A stretch of DNA of 64,000 nucleotides from Opacimonas immobilis (GTDB lineage Bacteria; Pseudomonadota; Gammaproteobacteria; Enterobacterales; Alteromonadaceae): positions 1,364,001-1,428,000 of the forward strand of contig NZ_CP182485.1 of NCBI RefSeq assembly GCF_048282545.1. Direction: 5' to 3'. Under the pieces are notes generated by a model that made no database searches, was not told the origin of the DNA, and saw only the letters and a list, made by a program, of their open reading frames with translations. Below are positions 53,888 through 63,515 of this stretch, piece after piece (the stretch's first letter is position 1; every line of letters starts with the position of its first letter). A program made the position numbers and the translations under genes.

Positions 53888-54541
53888 TTATACTAACTTC
53901 AATACTTCGCTCACTAACTTGGCTATTCCACTCTCAGCTTGTACGATGTTTTCTGCAAGCATATACGCAGGTGTTGTGACGAGTTTATTTTCTTCATCAA
54001 TAACAATATCTCCGACCTGTGCTGAGCAATGTTGAGCCCCCATAGCGTTCAAGGCTGATGCGGTATCTTCATCCGTACCAATTGTAGCTTTAACGCCTTT
54101 TCCATAAATATGTGAGCAAAGCGCTGGCGCAATGCACATGTAGCCTGCAGGCTTGTGCGCGTCTTTAAAATCTTTGGCTAAGTCGAGCAATTGAGAGTTC
54201 ACCGTCATATTGGTCCCGTTAAAGGCAAAATCAGACAGATTTTTTGCGACACCAAAACCACCTGGAATAATCAGCGCATCAAAATTATTCGCCACACATT
54301 CAGATAATGGCTTGATGTTGCCTCTGACAATGCGCGCAGATTCAATGAGCACATTACGCGATTCGGGCATTTCTTCACCGGTCATATGGTTAATAACATG
54401 ATGCTGAGCCTGATCAGGCGCAAAACATTGATAGCTTGCGCCGTTCTTTTCGAGGTGTAAAAGCGTTAACACAACTTCGTTGATTTCGGCTCCATCAAAG
54501 ACGCCACACCCAGATAAAACCACTGCTATATTTTGAGACAT
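53888..54541 (-). CDS. elbB: Isoprenoid biosynthesis glyoxalase ElbB
   Basis: DJ-1/PfpI-superfamily protein of 217 residues, the same length as E. coli ElbB. Signature CGVFDGAEINEVVLTLLHL at the N-terminus, LIIPGGFGVAKNL around residue 89, and a conserved Cys in GYMCIAPAL at the nucleophile-elbow position. E. coli ElbB has weak glyoxalase activity and was linked to isoprenoid output; its real role is unclear. Its stop lies five bases from the tRNA-linked repeats, so its transcripts could run antisense into them. Confidence 0.92.
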   Translation of the reverse strand: MSQNIAVVLSGCGVFDGAEINEVVLTLLHLEKNGASYQCFAPDQAQHHVINHMTGEEMPESRNVLIESARIVRGNIKPLSECVANNFDALIIPGGFGVAKNLSDFAFNGTNMTVNSQLLDLAKDFKDAHKPAGYMCIAPALCSHIYGKGVKATIGTDEDTASALNAMGAQHCSAQVGDIVIDEENKLVTTPAYMLAENIVQAESGIAKLVSEVLKLV

Positions 54542-54917
54542 TTTTACACCATCCTGTTTGATTTCAATGAAGTCAAAGTTACCTTTATTTTCCTGTGATT
54601 GTAAATACTCAAAGTCAATTTTGTGAATAAAATTCGTTGCCTAGAACCTGCGTCTATAATTAAACATAAAATGGTAAGACCAATTTTCGTATTCTGTCAA
54701 TTTAGGCAATAAAGAATACCTGAAACGCTAGTAATAACTGACATTGTCTACTCCTCGCTTGTTATTTAAATGTAAAAATGATGAATTTTTTGGCGTTATT
54801 AATGACTATTTATGCAAATTTATAAGAAAAAAGTATTAAATTGGTCACCTTTCCCTTGTTATTGAGTATTGATCTAGTTGATAATGAAAACATCCTAAAC
54901 TAATGGGAGTGTCTCTA
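54542..54917. other. 376-bp AT-rich divergent intergenic region
   Basis: Separates elbB (minus) from oadGAB (plus). No convincing open reading frame, tRNA or long inverted repeat was seen. It must hold both promoters; TTGTTA with an 18-base spacer and GATAAT just upstream of oadG is a weak candidate. Confidence 0.6.
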
Positions 54918-55187
54918 ATGGAACCTACCCAAATTAATGAGCTTTTGTTTGAAGCGGCAACACTACTTGCAACCGGAATGGCGGTGGTGTTTGTTTTTCT
55001 TACTATTTTGATCTTCAGCGTCAAGCTCATGACTAAGCTGTGTTTGGCTTTTCCTGAGTCTCAAACGCAACAACCCGCGCCTGCTATGGCAGCACCAAAA
55101 CCTACTACGCAATCTAATGATGATACGTTGGTCGCAATCAAAGCGGCAGTTGACGCGTATCGTCAAGGCAATACTAGTCGTTCATAA
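54918..55187 (+). CDS. oadG: Oxaloacetate decarboxylase gamma subunit
   Basis: Small membrane subunit (89 residues) of the Na+-pumping oxaloacetate decarboxylase: one membrane helix (LLATGMAVVFVFLTILIFSV) then a Pro/Ala-rich linker and a short C-terminal segment (DDTLVAIKAAVDAYR) that binds the alpha subunit. ATG 54918 has GGGAG eight bases upstream and is preferred over an in-frame ATG at 54903. oadA follows after 11 bases. Confidence 0.9.
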   Translation: MEPTQINELLFEAATLLATGMAVVFVFLTILIFSVKLMTKLCLAFPESQTQQPAPAMAAPKPTTQSNDDTLVAIKAAVDAYRQGNTSRS

Positions 55188-55198
55188 GGAGCTATATA

Positions 55199-56983
55199 AT
55201 GTCAAAAAAACTTCTCTTAACTGAGTTGGCGCTACGTGATGCGCATCAATCTCTTTTAGCGACTCGTATGCGTTTGGATGATATGTTACCTATTGCAGCT
55301 GAGCTGGATAAAATAGGTTATTGGTCAATGGAATCTTGGGGTGGGGCAACCTTTGATAGTTGTATTCGTTACCTTGGCGAAGATCCTTGGGAGCGCATTC
55401 GCGAATTAAAAGCCGCCATGCCCAATACCAAGCAACAAATGCTGTTACGTGGACAAAACCTGCTCGGCTACCGTCACTATGCCGACGATGTCGTCGCTAA
55501 ATTTGTTGAGCGTGCGCATACCAATGGTGTTGACGTATTCCGAATTTTTGATGCGATGAATGATGTGCGCAATGTTGAAACGGCCATTAAGACGGCAGTG
55601 GATATCGGTGCACACGCTCAAGGCACATTGGCATATACCATTTCTCCGGTGCATAACTTAGAGCTCTGGTTAGATATGGCTAAGCGCTTAGAAGATTTAG
55701 GCGTACATTCGATTTGTATTAAAGACATGGCGGGTTTATTAAACCCATATGAATGCGAAACCTTAGTGACCGCACTCAAAAAGACCGTTGATGTACCCAT
55801 TGCGATGCAATGTCATGCTACGACAGGTCTATCGACCGCGACGTATCAAAAAGCCATTGATGCGGGCATTGACATGCTCGATACCGCCATTTCTCCGATG
55901 TCCATGACGTATGGTCATACTGCAACAGAAACCGTGATATCTATGGTCGAAGGGACTGAGCGAGATACGGGATTTGCGCTGGAGAGTTTTGAACACATTG
56001 CTACGTACTTTCGCGATGTTCGCAAAAAATACGCACAATTTGAAGGTAGCTTAAAAGGTGTTGATGCTCGAATTTTGACTGCGCAAGTACCTGGTGGCAT
56101 GTTAACCAACATGGAAAATCAATTACGCGAACAAGGGGCTGAGGACAAAATGGACGAGGTATTAAAAGAAATCCCTCGCGTCCGTGAAGACTTAGGTTTT
56201 ATTCCCTTGGTGACACCAACTTCTCAGATTGTCGGCACTCAAGCGGTATTAAACGTATTAACCGGTGAGCGCTACAAATCCATCACTAAAGAAACGGCGG
56301 GTGTGTTGAAAGGCGAATACGGTGCTACGATTGCGCCGGTGAATGCTGAACTTCAAGCTCGAGTTCTAGATGGTGCTGAAGCCATAACTTGTCGCCCAGC
56401 AGATGTGTTGGCCCCCGAGCTGGAAACACTAGAAGCTGAATTAGATGAGCTAGTCAAAGCGGATGATGTGGCATTGGCCGATTCCAAAATCGATGATGTT
56501 CTGACCTATGCGCTGTTCCCACAAATTGGTTTTAAATTCCTTAAAAATCGCAATAACCCAGATGCTTTTGAGCCAGTACCAACGGCACCGGTAGAAGTTG
56601 CAAATACCTCTGGTGAGAGTCATTACTCGGTATCAGTGAATGGGGTTGAATACGCGGTAACCGTTGCTCCAGATGGCGAGTTAACCAATGCCTCACCAGT
56701 CAATCCGGTTGCGTTAACGGCGCATAGCAATGGCTCTGTTGGGGCATCAGGTAGCGCACCTGCGGCTGCTGCAAGTAATATCGAAGCGCCATTGACGGGT
56801 AATATATTTAAGCTTCTAGTTAAACCGGGTGACGCCGTGGCCGAAGGTCAAGTAGTGGTCATCATGGAAGCAATGAAGATGGAAACAGAAGTACGCTCGT
56901 TACATGGTGGCACTGTGGTTTCTGTTGAGATCAGCGAGGGCGATTCTGTGCAAGCTGGTCAAGTGATGATTGGTCTGGGGTAA
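55199..56983 (+). CDS. oadA: Oxaloacetate decarboxylase alpha subunit
   Basis: Biotin-dependent carboxyltransferase of 594 residues that moves CO2 from oxaloacetate to biotin. N-terminal TIM barrel with RDAHQSL (metal-binding Asp14) and the carbamylated-Lys region CIKDMAG (Lys175); C-terminal biotinyl domain with EAMKMET. A Pro/Ala-rich linker connects them. The expected HxH metal pair is QCH here (Gln204-Cys-His206). Works with OadB and OadG in the inner membrane. Confidence 0.94.
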   Translation: MSKKLLLTELALRDAHQSLLATRMRLDDMLPIAAELDKIGYWSMESWGGATFDSCIRYLGEDPWERIRELKAAMPNTKQQMLLRGQNLLGYRHYADDVVAKFVERAHTNGVDVFRIFDAMNDVRNVETAIKTAVDIGAHAQGTLAYTISPVHNLELWLDMAKRLEDLGVHSICIKDMAGLLNPYECETLVTALKKTVDVPIAMQCHATTGLSTATYQKAIDAGIDMLDTAISPMSMTYGHTATETVISMVEGTERDTGFALESFEHIATYFRDVRKKYAQFEGSLKGVDARILTAQVPGGMLTNMENQLREQGAEDKMDEVLKEIPRVREDLGFIPLVTPTSQIVGTQAVLNVLTGERYKSITKETAGVLKGEYGATIAPVNAELQARVLDGAEAITCRPADVLAPELETLEAELDELVKADDVALADSKIDDVLTYALFPQIGFKFLKNRNNPDAFEPVPTAPVEVANTSGESHYSVSVNGVEYAVTVAPDGELTNASPVNPVALTAHSNGSVGASGSAPAAAASNIEAPLTGNIFKLLVKPGDAVAEGQVVVIMEAMKMETEVRSLHGGTVVSVEISEGDSVQAGQVMIGLG

Positions 56984-56994
56984 GGTGACTGACG

Positions 56995-58125
56995 ATGGAT
57001 AAGTTAATGACCTTGTGGCAAAGCACGTCTCTAGCCCATTTTGAATCTGGTCAAATTGTGATGATGTTAGTTGGCTTAGGTTTACTCTATCTGGCAATTG
57101 TCAAAAAATTTGAGCCTCTATTGCTTCTACCTATTGGTTTTGGTGCGTTGTTAACAAACATCCCTTTAGCTGGACTATCTGAGCCAGGTGGCGTGTTGTA
57201 TTACGTGTACAAAATCGGGATTGATTCTGGGGTATTTCCCTTATTGATCTTTATGGGGGTTGGGGCCATGACCGACTTTGGCGCGTTGATTGCCAACCCC
57301 AAAACCTTGTTACTCGGTGCGGCGGCTCAATTCGGGATATTTGCTACCTTATTTGGGGCGATTGCGCTGAATTTTGTACCGGGTTTTGAGTTCACTCTGC
57401 AAGACGCTTCTGCGATTGCGATTATTGGTGGGGCAGATGGCCCGACAGCCATTTTCTTGGCATCTAAACTTGCGCCTGAGCTACTTGGGGCGATTGCGGT
57501 AGCAGCCTATTCATATATGGCGTTAGTCCCAATCATTCAGCCACCGATTATGAAAGCATTGACCACGCCGGAAGAACGTCAGATCAAAATGGCCGAACTG
57601 CGTGTCGTCAGTAAGCGTGAAAAGATCATTTTCCCACTTGCAGTATTGATGCTAACGATCATTTTCTTACCTACGGCAACGCCATTGGTGGGTATGTTCT
57701 GCTTGGGTAACTTGATGAAAGAGTCGGGTGTGGTGGATCGCTTGAGCAATACGGCGCAGAATGAGTTGATTAATATCGTGACAATCTTCCTTGGTTTGGC
57801 CGTGGGTTCAAAACTGTCTTCACATGAATTTTTGACAGTGGAAACGTTAGGGATCCTAGCACTTGGTGCGTTTGCCTTTGGTATTGGTACCGCTGCAGGG
57901 GTATTAATGGCCAAAGTATTGGCTAAGTTCTCCAAAGAGCCAATCAACCCATTAATTGGTGCGGCAGGTGTATCGGCTGTGCCGATGGCAGCTCGAGTAG
58001 TTAATAAAGTCGGTTTGGAAGCCAATCCACACAACTTCTTATTGATGCATGCGATGGGACCAAACGTGGCTGGTGTGCTTGGTTCTGCAGTTGCAGCGGG
58101 TATATTACTGGCGTTGGTTGGTTAG
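56995..58125 (+). CDS. oadB: Oxaloacetate decarboxylase beta subunit (Na+ pump)
   Basis: Polytopic membrane protein of 376 residues that decarboxylates carboxybiotin and exports Na+. The conserved GGADGPTAIF motif with the essential Asp is near residue 145; about nine hydrophobic segments; C-terminal GAAGVSAVPMAARV and NFLLMHAMGPNVAGV are family signatures. A terminator follows. Na+ export suits a marine organism. Confidence 0.95.
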   Translation: MDKLMTLWQSTSLAHFESGQIVMMLVGLGLLYLAIVKKFEPLLLLPIGFGALLTNIPLAGLSEPGGVLYYVYKIGIDSGVFPLLIFMGVGAMTDFGALIANPKTLLLGAAAQFGIFATLFGAIALNFVPGFEFTLQDASAIAIIGGADGPTAIFLASKLAPELLGAIAVAAYSYMALVPIIQPPIMKALTTPEERQIKMAELRVVSKREKIIFPLAVLMLTIIFLPTATPLVGMFCLGNLMKESGVVDRLSNTAQNELINIVTIFLGLAVGSKLSSHEFLTVETLGILALGAFAFGIGTAAGVLMAKVLAKFSKEPINPLIGAAGVSAVPMAARVVNKVGLEANPHNFLLMHAMGPNVAGVLGSAVAAGILLALVG

Positions 58126-58161
58126 GTCACGAAGACAACATTACCATAAAGTTATTTATGA

Positions 58162-58187
58162 AGCGCTCCTGAAAGGGGCGCTTTTTT
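58162..58187 (+). terminator. Intrinsic terminator after oadB
   Basis: Stem AGCGCTCC/GGGGCGCT (including one G-T pair) with a TGAAA loop and six T. Its T run overlaps the stop codon of the convergent sapF. Confidence 0.85.
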
Positions 58188-58953
58188 ATACCTTCAGCAT
58201 CGCAAAATGCGCATGAATCAAATGCTTGGATGCCTCATGCTGAGGATCGGTAAACAGGGTCTGCGTCGGCGCGTTCTCGACCACCTCTCCGTTGTGCATG
58301 ACCAGTGTACGGTCAGAAATGTGCCGGACAATTCCCAAATTATGCGAGATAAAGATAAAGGCCAAGCCAAGTTCCGCTTGCAGTTTTAATAATAGGTTTA
58401 CAGTTTGCGAACGCACCGAAGGGTCCAGTGCGGCAAACGGCTCATCCGCCACTATTACTTTTGGATCTAAAATCAAAGCACGAGCTAAGGCCACCCGTTG
58501 TTGTTGCCCATCAGATAACATGTGCTTATAAAAATAATAATGATCAGGCATTAAGCCCACCAAACGCAAAGTATCACGAATTTTATCAAAGCGTTCAGAT
58601 GGGGTTAATTTGGTATTTAACAGCAGTGGTTCCTCCAGCATACGGCCAACCGAAATACCAGGGTTCAATGATTGAGCGCTGTGGCTAAAGACCATCCTGA
58701 CTGAATTGGCGCGATTGCTTTTATCCAGTGGGACGCCGTTAATTAATACTTCACCAGCCCCTTTCGGCACAGCCCCAGTGATGAGTTTACCAAGCAATGA
58801 TTTACCTGAATTATTAGTGCCAATAATCGATACCGTTTCTCCTTCATTCACATCAAAGTTCACTGGACCAAGATAAAAAATATCTTTTTTGCCCAAGACA
58901 TACCAAGGCGGGACATTGTCATAACAAAGATTGCGAATACTCAATAAACTCAT
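58186..58953 (-). CDS. sapF: Peptide transport ATP-binding protein SapF
   Basis: ABC ATPase of 255 residues of the Sap transporter. Walker A GTNNSGKS, signature LSDGQQQRVALARAL (Gly to Asp change at the third position), Walker B VIVADEPFAALD, switch His in ISHNLG. The Q-loop glutamine seen in E. coli SapF (MIFQDP) is replaced: the segment reads MVFSHSAQSLNPG. Overlaps sapD by four bases. SapD/F partner the SapB/C permeases. Confidence 0.9.
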   Translation of the reverse strand: MSLLSIRNLCYDNVPPWYVLGKKDIFYLGPVNFDVNEGETVSIIGTNNSGKSLLGKLITGAVPKGAGEVLINGVPLDKSNRANSVRMVFSHSAQSLNPGISVGRMLEEPLLLNTKLTPSERFDKIRDTLRLVGLMPDHYYFYKHMLSDGQQQRVALARALILDPKVIVADEPFAALDPSVRSQTVNLLLKLQAELGLAFIFISHNLGIVRHISDRTLVMHNGEVVENAPTQTLFTDPQHEASKHLIHAHFAMLKV

Positions 58954-59981
58954 ACGTCTATTCCCTCATATTTTCCGTCTACATTTTCATCTGCATCAAT
59001 ATGAAGCGGGAAGTGACACCGATATTGACGTTTATGTATAGTGCGCGGGACGGGCGTGTTGACGCATTCTTTTTGTGCTCTGGGACAGCGAGGCCCTAAA
59101 CGGCAACCTATCGGCAAATGCTGTAGGGTTGGAATCGTGCCTTTGAGTGCGGTAAGCGGCGATTTGGGCTGTAGTTCTGGGCGAAAGCTCGGCGCAGAGT
59201 CCAACAGTGCTTTTGAATAAGGATGAAACGGCTTGCGCCGCACACTGTCAAATGGTCCATCTTCAACCGTCTGCCCAGAGTACAATACAGTAATAGTATG
59301 TGCGATAGAGGAAATGGCCAGCAAATCATGGCTGACAAATAAAATACTCAAATCACTGTTGCGATTGAGGTTTTTGCATAAACTCATAATTTGTCGCTTA
59401 GTGGATGTTTCCATCCCACGAGTGGGATCATCGGCAATCAGTAATGTCGGCTGAGAGACAAGTGCCATTGCAATCATGAACTTTTGACACACATCATCGG
59501 GCAGTTCGTGCACATAGCTATTGAGGCACTTTTTGACATCTTTGATGCCCACTCGGGTAAGTTGTGCCGAAGCGATGCGATTTTGTTCGGCGCGTTGCTG
59601 CCACCACCAGCGACTGTTGATGAATTCATCGGGGATACTTTCGCGGAACTGTTCGCCGAGTTTTACGGACGGATCCAATGCGGCTTGTGGATCTTGGAAT
59701 ATCACAGCAATGTCTCGTCGCATGATTTTTTGTCGTTCAGACGTACTCATTTTCAAGAGATTTTGACCGCGCCATGTTAAGCGGTCAGCCGTAATGATCC
59801 ATTGGGGAGGGAGTGCGCCTGAGATAGCGCGAACAATGAGGCTTTTGCCCGATCCGGATTCGCCTACTAATGCGCGGATTTCTTTTTCACAAATCGATAG
59901 AGACACCTTATCTAGCGCTTTGACCAACACCCCATTGGATTCAATTTCGAGAGTGAGATTGCGTATGTCCAATAAAATCAT
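58950..59981 (-). CDS. sapD: Peptide transport ATP-binding protein SapD
   Basis: ABC ATPase of 343 residues with Walker A GESGSGKS, normal Q-loop FQDPQAALDP, a degenerate signature (YVHELPDDVCQKFMIAMAL instead of LSGGQ) and Walker B LLIADDPTRGME, where the catalytic Glu is Asp. The C-terminal oligopeptide-transporter domain has GCRLGPRCPRAQKEC. E. coli SapD also has a degenerate signature (LTEGECQ) but keeps Glu. SapD is also known to support K+ uptake through Trk in E. coli. Overlaps sapC (TGATG). Confidence 0.9.
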   Translation of the reverse strand: MILLDIRNLTLEIESNGVLVKALDKVSLSICEKEIRALVGESGSGKSLIVRAISGALPPQWIITADRLTWRGQNLLKMSTSERQKIMRRDIAVIFQDPQAALDPSVKLGEQFRESIPDEFINSRWWWQQRAEQNRIASAQLTRVGIKDVKKCLNSYVHELPDDVCQKFMIAMALVSQPTLLIADDPTRGMETSTKRQIMSLCKNLNRNSDLSILFVSHDLLAISSIAHTITVLYSGQTVEDGPFDSVRRKPFHPYSKALLDSAPSFRPELQPKSPLTALKGTIPTLQHLPIGCRLGPRCPRAQKECVNTPVPRTIHKRQYRCHFPLHIDADENVDGKYEGIDV

Positions 59982-60871
59982 CAGTGGGTCAACCTATTTC
60001 GAATTGCTGAGCGTAAACTGTCACCGACGATATTGACCGATAACACCAACAAAAAAATACACATACCCGGGAAAAGCACATTCCATGGCGCGATATATGC
60101 AGTGGACAGGCCTTCGCGGACCATGACGCCTAGTTCGGGTAATAGAGTTTGCGCACCAAGATTAAGAAAACCTAATGCAGAGATATCCAATATGGCAATC
60201 GATAACGCAAGTGTCGCTTGTACAATGATATGCTCAATCAAGTTCGGCAGTATATTGTAATAAAAAATATGCCAATGACTGGCGCCATCTAGACGGGCCG
60301 TTGCAATGTAATTTTTGTTCATTTCAGTACGCACGACATCTCGAGTGGCGTGCACAAAACGCGGGATCAGGGCCAACCCAATCGCTAACATTGCGTTGGA
60401 TAAACCCACGCCCAAAATTGCCACTATGATGATCGCAATTAACAAGGTAGGGATCGCCATTAATACATCCAAAATGTGATTCAATACACTCGAACGTACG
60501 CCTTTATTCATCCCAGCTAGCGTGCCTAAGGTGACGCCTATTACCATGGCGCCCAATACCAATATCACCGAGGCACCAAAGGTCACCTGAATCCCATACA
60601 AAATACGCGTTAGCATATCTCTACCGACCGCATCTGTTCCTAAGACGTGTGTAATGGTACCGTTATTTTCCCATGAGGGGGGAAGTAAAAGGGATTGAAA
60701 GTTCTGTGCGTATGGCTCATAAGGAGTCATTAACGGCCCTAATATGCCAAGCAAAATAAATACATTAAGAATGATAAATCCTGTTAAAGCGATGTGGCTT
60801 TGTTTGAACTCACGCCAGGTAGCTCCCCATGGACTGGGATATTGCTCGTCGTTGTATAGCTTATTCGCCAT
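59981..60871 (-). CDS. sapC: Peptide transport permease SapC
   Basis: Inner-membrane permease of 296 residues of the oligopeptide type: N-terminal membrane segment (LTGFIILNVFILLGILGPL), five more hydrophobic segments and the EAA-like loop ARLDGASHWHIFYYNILPNLIEHI. The overlapping TAATG with sapB and TGATG with sapD show tight coupling. Confidence 0.92.
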   Translation of the reverse strand: MANKLYNDEQYPSPWGATWREFKQSHIALTGFIILNVFILLGILGPLMTPYEPYAQNFQSLLLPPSWENNGTITHVLGTDAVGRDMLTRILYGIQVTFGASVILVLGAMVIGVTLGTLAGMNKGVRSSVLNHILDVLMAIPTLLIAIIIVAILGVGLSNAMLAIGLALIPRFVHATRDVVRTEMNKNYIATARLDGASHWHIFYYNILPNLIEHIIVQATLALSIAILDISALGFLNLGAQTLLPELGVMVREGLSTAYIAPWNVLFPGMCIFLLVLSVNIVGDSLRSAIRNRLTH

Positions 60872-61884
60872 TAGGAAAATTGCTCCTGAGTCGGGTCAAA
60901 CAGTTTACTCAAACATTCAATCAATAAGGTCACAAACACCACTACCGTAGATACGACCAGCATGCCAATACGAATAGCAGAGTAATCGCGCTCATAAATA
61001 GCTTGAATCAACCAATCGCCAATACCAGGCCACTCGGTAATGGTTTCGACAATCATAACATTGGTGACCAGCGTTGATACTTGAACCGCGAGCAGAGGTA
61101 ATACAGCTAACAACGCATTGCGCATTATGTGCCGCAGGAATATTTTCCAAAAAGGGATGCCACGTGTTTGCGCTGCGGCAATGTAGTCTTGTTCTAACAC
61201 ATCCACCACTGCGCGGCGAGTCGTTCGCAAAAACACAGCTGTCGCCAAAAAAGCCACAGATAGCGTCGGCAGAATCATGTGACGCAATGCATCCATAAAT
61301 GCTTCTTGGCGATACGGATGGTCTGACACATAAATATCAAGCAGTATAAAACCAGAGTAATGAGGAATGTCATAGAGCAAACTCAGGCGACCGGACATGG
61401 GGAGCCAACCGAGTTGCAATGACACAACCAGAATCAGCAACAACGACAACCAAAAAATGGGAAAGGACGACATCAACATGCTGATGCTCATAAAGGCATA
61501 ATCGGTCTTGCGATGATGCTTCAGGCCACACCAGAAGCCTAATGGTATGCCTACAAACAAAGCCACTATGGTGGCGTAGGCGGTTAGCTCAATGGTTGCG
61601 GGTAACAATGTACTTACCTCTGCGAATAAATCGAGCCCAGTAATTGTGCTGATCCCCCATGAACCATCCAACAAGCTTTGTACATAGTACCAAAAGGCGA
61701 CAAACCAGCGCTCATCCGCAAGCGCTTTGGTATAAGCGGAAGTGGGTAACTGTTCTAAAGACATTCCAGTTAGATTAAAAACCGGGTCGCCAGGGAAGAA
61801 AAAAGCCAAAACAAACGATAATCCCACCAGTATAAACAGCGTGATGAAGAATAAATTAAAATAGCGACCTAATGTTCCGAGCAT
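60871..61884 (-). CDS. sapB: Peptide transport permease SapB
   Basis: Inner-membrane permease of 337 residues, partner of SapC. N-terminal segment LFFITLFILVGLSFVLAFFF, then the permease core with the loop AAAQTRGIPFWKIFLRHIMRNALL (EAA-like). It starts two bases after the sapA stop. Confidence 0.92.
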   Translation of the reverse strand: MLGTLGRYFNLFFITLFILVGLSFVLAFFFPGDPVFNLTGMSLEQLPTSAYTKALADERWFVAFWYYVQSLLDGSWGISTITGLDLFAEVSTLLPATIELTAYATIVALFVGIPLGFWCGLKHHRKTDYAFMSISMLMSSFPIFWLSLLLILVVSLQLGWLPMSGRLSLLYDIPHYSGFILLDIYVSDHPYRQEAFMDALRHMILPTLSVAFLATAVFLRTTRRAVVDVLEQDYIAAAQTRGIPFWKIFLRHIMRNALLAVLPLLAVQVSTLVTNVMIVETITEWPGIGDWLIQAIYERDYSAIRIGMLVVSTVVVFVTLLIECLSKLFDPTQEQFS

Positions 61885-61886
61885 AT

Positions 61887-63512
61887 TTATTGTGCTCCCT
61901 CAGATGCTGCCTTGTACATCTCACCGAAGCGCATTCCACCGTAGGGGTTGATAACAACTCCACGTAAATGGTTGCGAAAGACTTTGTAGCGGTTTGCATG
62001 GGCAATTGGGATCAGAGGTATTTGTTCTGCGATTAATAGGTTGGCCTGAAAGTATAGCGCTTTTCGTTGCTCTATATTGGTTGTTAATAGTGCTTGTTGG
62101 ATAATGGCATCGTACTGTGCGTCACAAAACATGGCGCGATTAGTACCAGATTGAATGCCACCGCAGCTAAGAAGTGGTCGATAAAAGTTATCCGGATCGC
62201 CATTATCTGCTGACCAACCAATGAGAACCGAGTCGTGTTCGCCACGATCTAATCCAGCGCGAAAACTATCCCATTCGCTGGTGACAATTTCGACTGTAAT
62301 GCCTACTTCGGCAAGATAGCCACGAATGAGTTCAGCCATTCTCAATGCGTCAGGGTTATAAGAACGAACCACTGGAAGTGCCCAAAGCGTCATTGAAAAA
62401 CCATTGCGATAACCCGCTTGAGCAAGCAGTTCACGAGCGCGAACAGGATTGTATTCCGTTTCAGGCGTATCCACACTAAATGCCCAAGAAGTCGGAGGTA
62501 TCAGTGATCGTGAGCGAGTCGCAGAATCAAAATACACAGCATCTATGATTGTCGTTTTATCAATCGCAGATGCCAATGCCTCGCGCACTAGTACGTTGTC
62601 AAAAGGCGCTTTGCTGGTATTAAACGCCCAAAAACCCACATTTAGGCCAGTGGCTTGCTCTAATACAATATCATCACGCCCTTCTACATAAGTAATTTCG
62701 GCTTGGCTAGGGTAGGCAATTGAGTCGCATTCCCCTGTCATTAACTTAGCTAAGCGCAAGGAACTTTGTGGAGTAATATCAAAGATTAACGGGCCATCAT
62801 GAGCTTGAACACTCCAATACTGAAGGTGGGGGGTGTAGCGAATGTATTGATTTTTGCGGTAGTAAGCCAACTTATATGGACCAGTACCAATCGGGTAGTG
62901 GTCAATGAGTTCAGGTTCACCGAGTTGTAACAATGTATCAGCGTATTCAGCAGATAATATAACCGAGAAGTCGGTGGCAAGGTGCGTGATAAACGATGCA
63001 TCAGGTTGTTTTAAACGTATGGTGAAGCGCAGGTGATTGACTTCCTCAATCTGAATAATGTTTTCACGTAGGTTAAGACTATCAAAATAAGGATAACGAC
63101 CACCGTTGACTGAATGATAAGGATGGTTCGGGTCGCTCCAGCGCTTAAAACTAAATATTACATCATCGACATTGAGAGTTCGAGTGGGGACAAAATAATC
63201 GGTAGTATGAAAGGTGATATTAGGTCTTAATTGAAAAGAATACGTCAATCCATCTCGGCTCACCCGCCATGAGCTAGCTAATCCTGGTATAGGCTTGCCA
63301 GTAGCAGGGTCAATTTCTAACAAGCGATCATAGAGTTGATGGGCACTGGCATCCACTGTTGTACTAGACGTATCAAGTTGTGGATTGAACGAAGAAGGGC
63401 TACTTTCGGAACAATAAATGATCCCCGATTGTATCGACGTCGCAGTCTTTGGTTCAGTACAGCCAAACATGGCTGTTACACTTAAGATGAATGCGAAGCG
63501 CAGATTGCGCAT
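61887..63512 (-). CDS. sapA: Peptide-binding protein SapA
   Basis: Periplasmic solute-binding protein (family 5) of 541 residues for the Sap transporter. The signal peptide ends in FGC, so it may be a lipoprotein, although the lipobox (AMFGC) is weak. The family-5 signature region NVDDVIFSFKRW and FNTSKAPFDNVLVREALASAID are present. In pathogens Sap binds antimicrobial peptides, in E. coli it has been linked to putrescine export; substrate here unknown. Begins three bases after pspF. Confidence 0.92.
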   Translation of the reverse strand: MRNLRFAFILSVTAMFGCTEPKTATSIQSGIIYCSESSPSSFNPQLDTSSTTVDASAHQLYDRLLEIDPATGKPIPGLASSWRVSRDGLTYSFQLRPNITFHTTDYFVPTRTLNVDDVIFSFKRWSDPNHPYHSVNGGRYPYFDSLNLRENIIQIEEVNHLRFTIRLKQPDASFITHLATDFSVILSAEYADTLLQLGEPELIDHYPIGTGPYKLAYYRKNQYIRYTPHLQYWSVQAHDGPLIFDITPQSSLRLAKLMTGECDSIAYPSQAEITYVEGRDDIVLEQATGLNVGFWAFNTSKAPFDNVLVREALASAIDKTTIIDAVYFDSATRSRSLIPPTSWAFSVDTPETEYNPVRARELLAQAGYRNGFSMTLWALPVVRSYNPDALRMAELIRGYLAEVGITVEIVTSEWDSFRAGLDRGEHDSVLIGWSADNGDPDNFYRPLLSCGGIQSGTNRAMFCDAQYDAIIQQALLTTNIEQRKALYFQANLLIAEQIPLIPIAHANRYKVFRNHLRGVVINPYGGMRFGEMYKAASEGAQ

Positions 63513-63515
63513 AGG

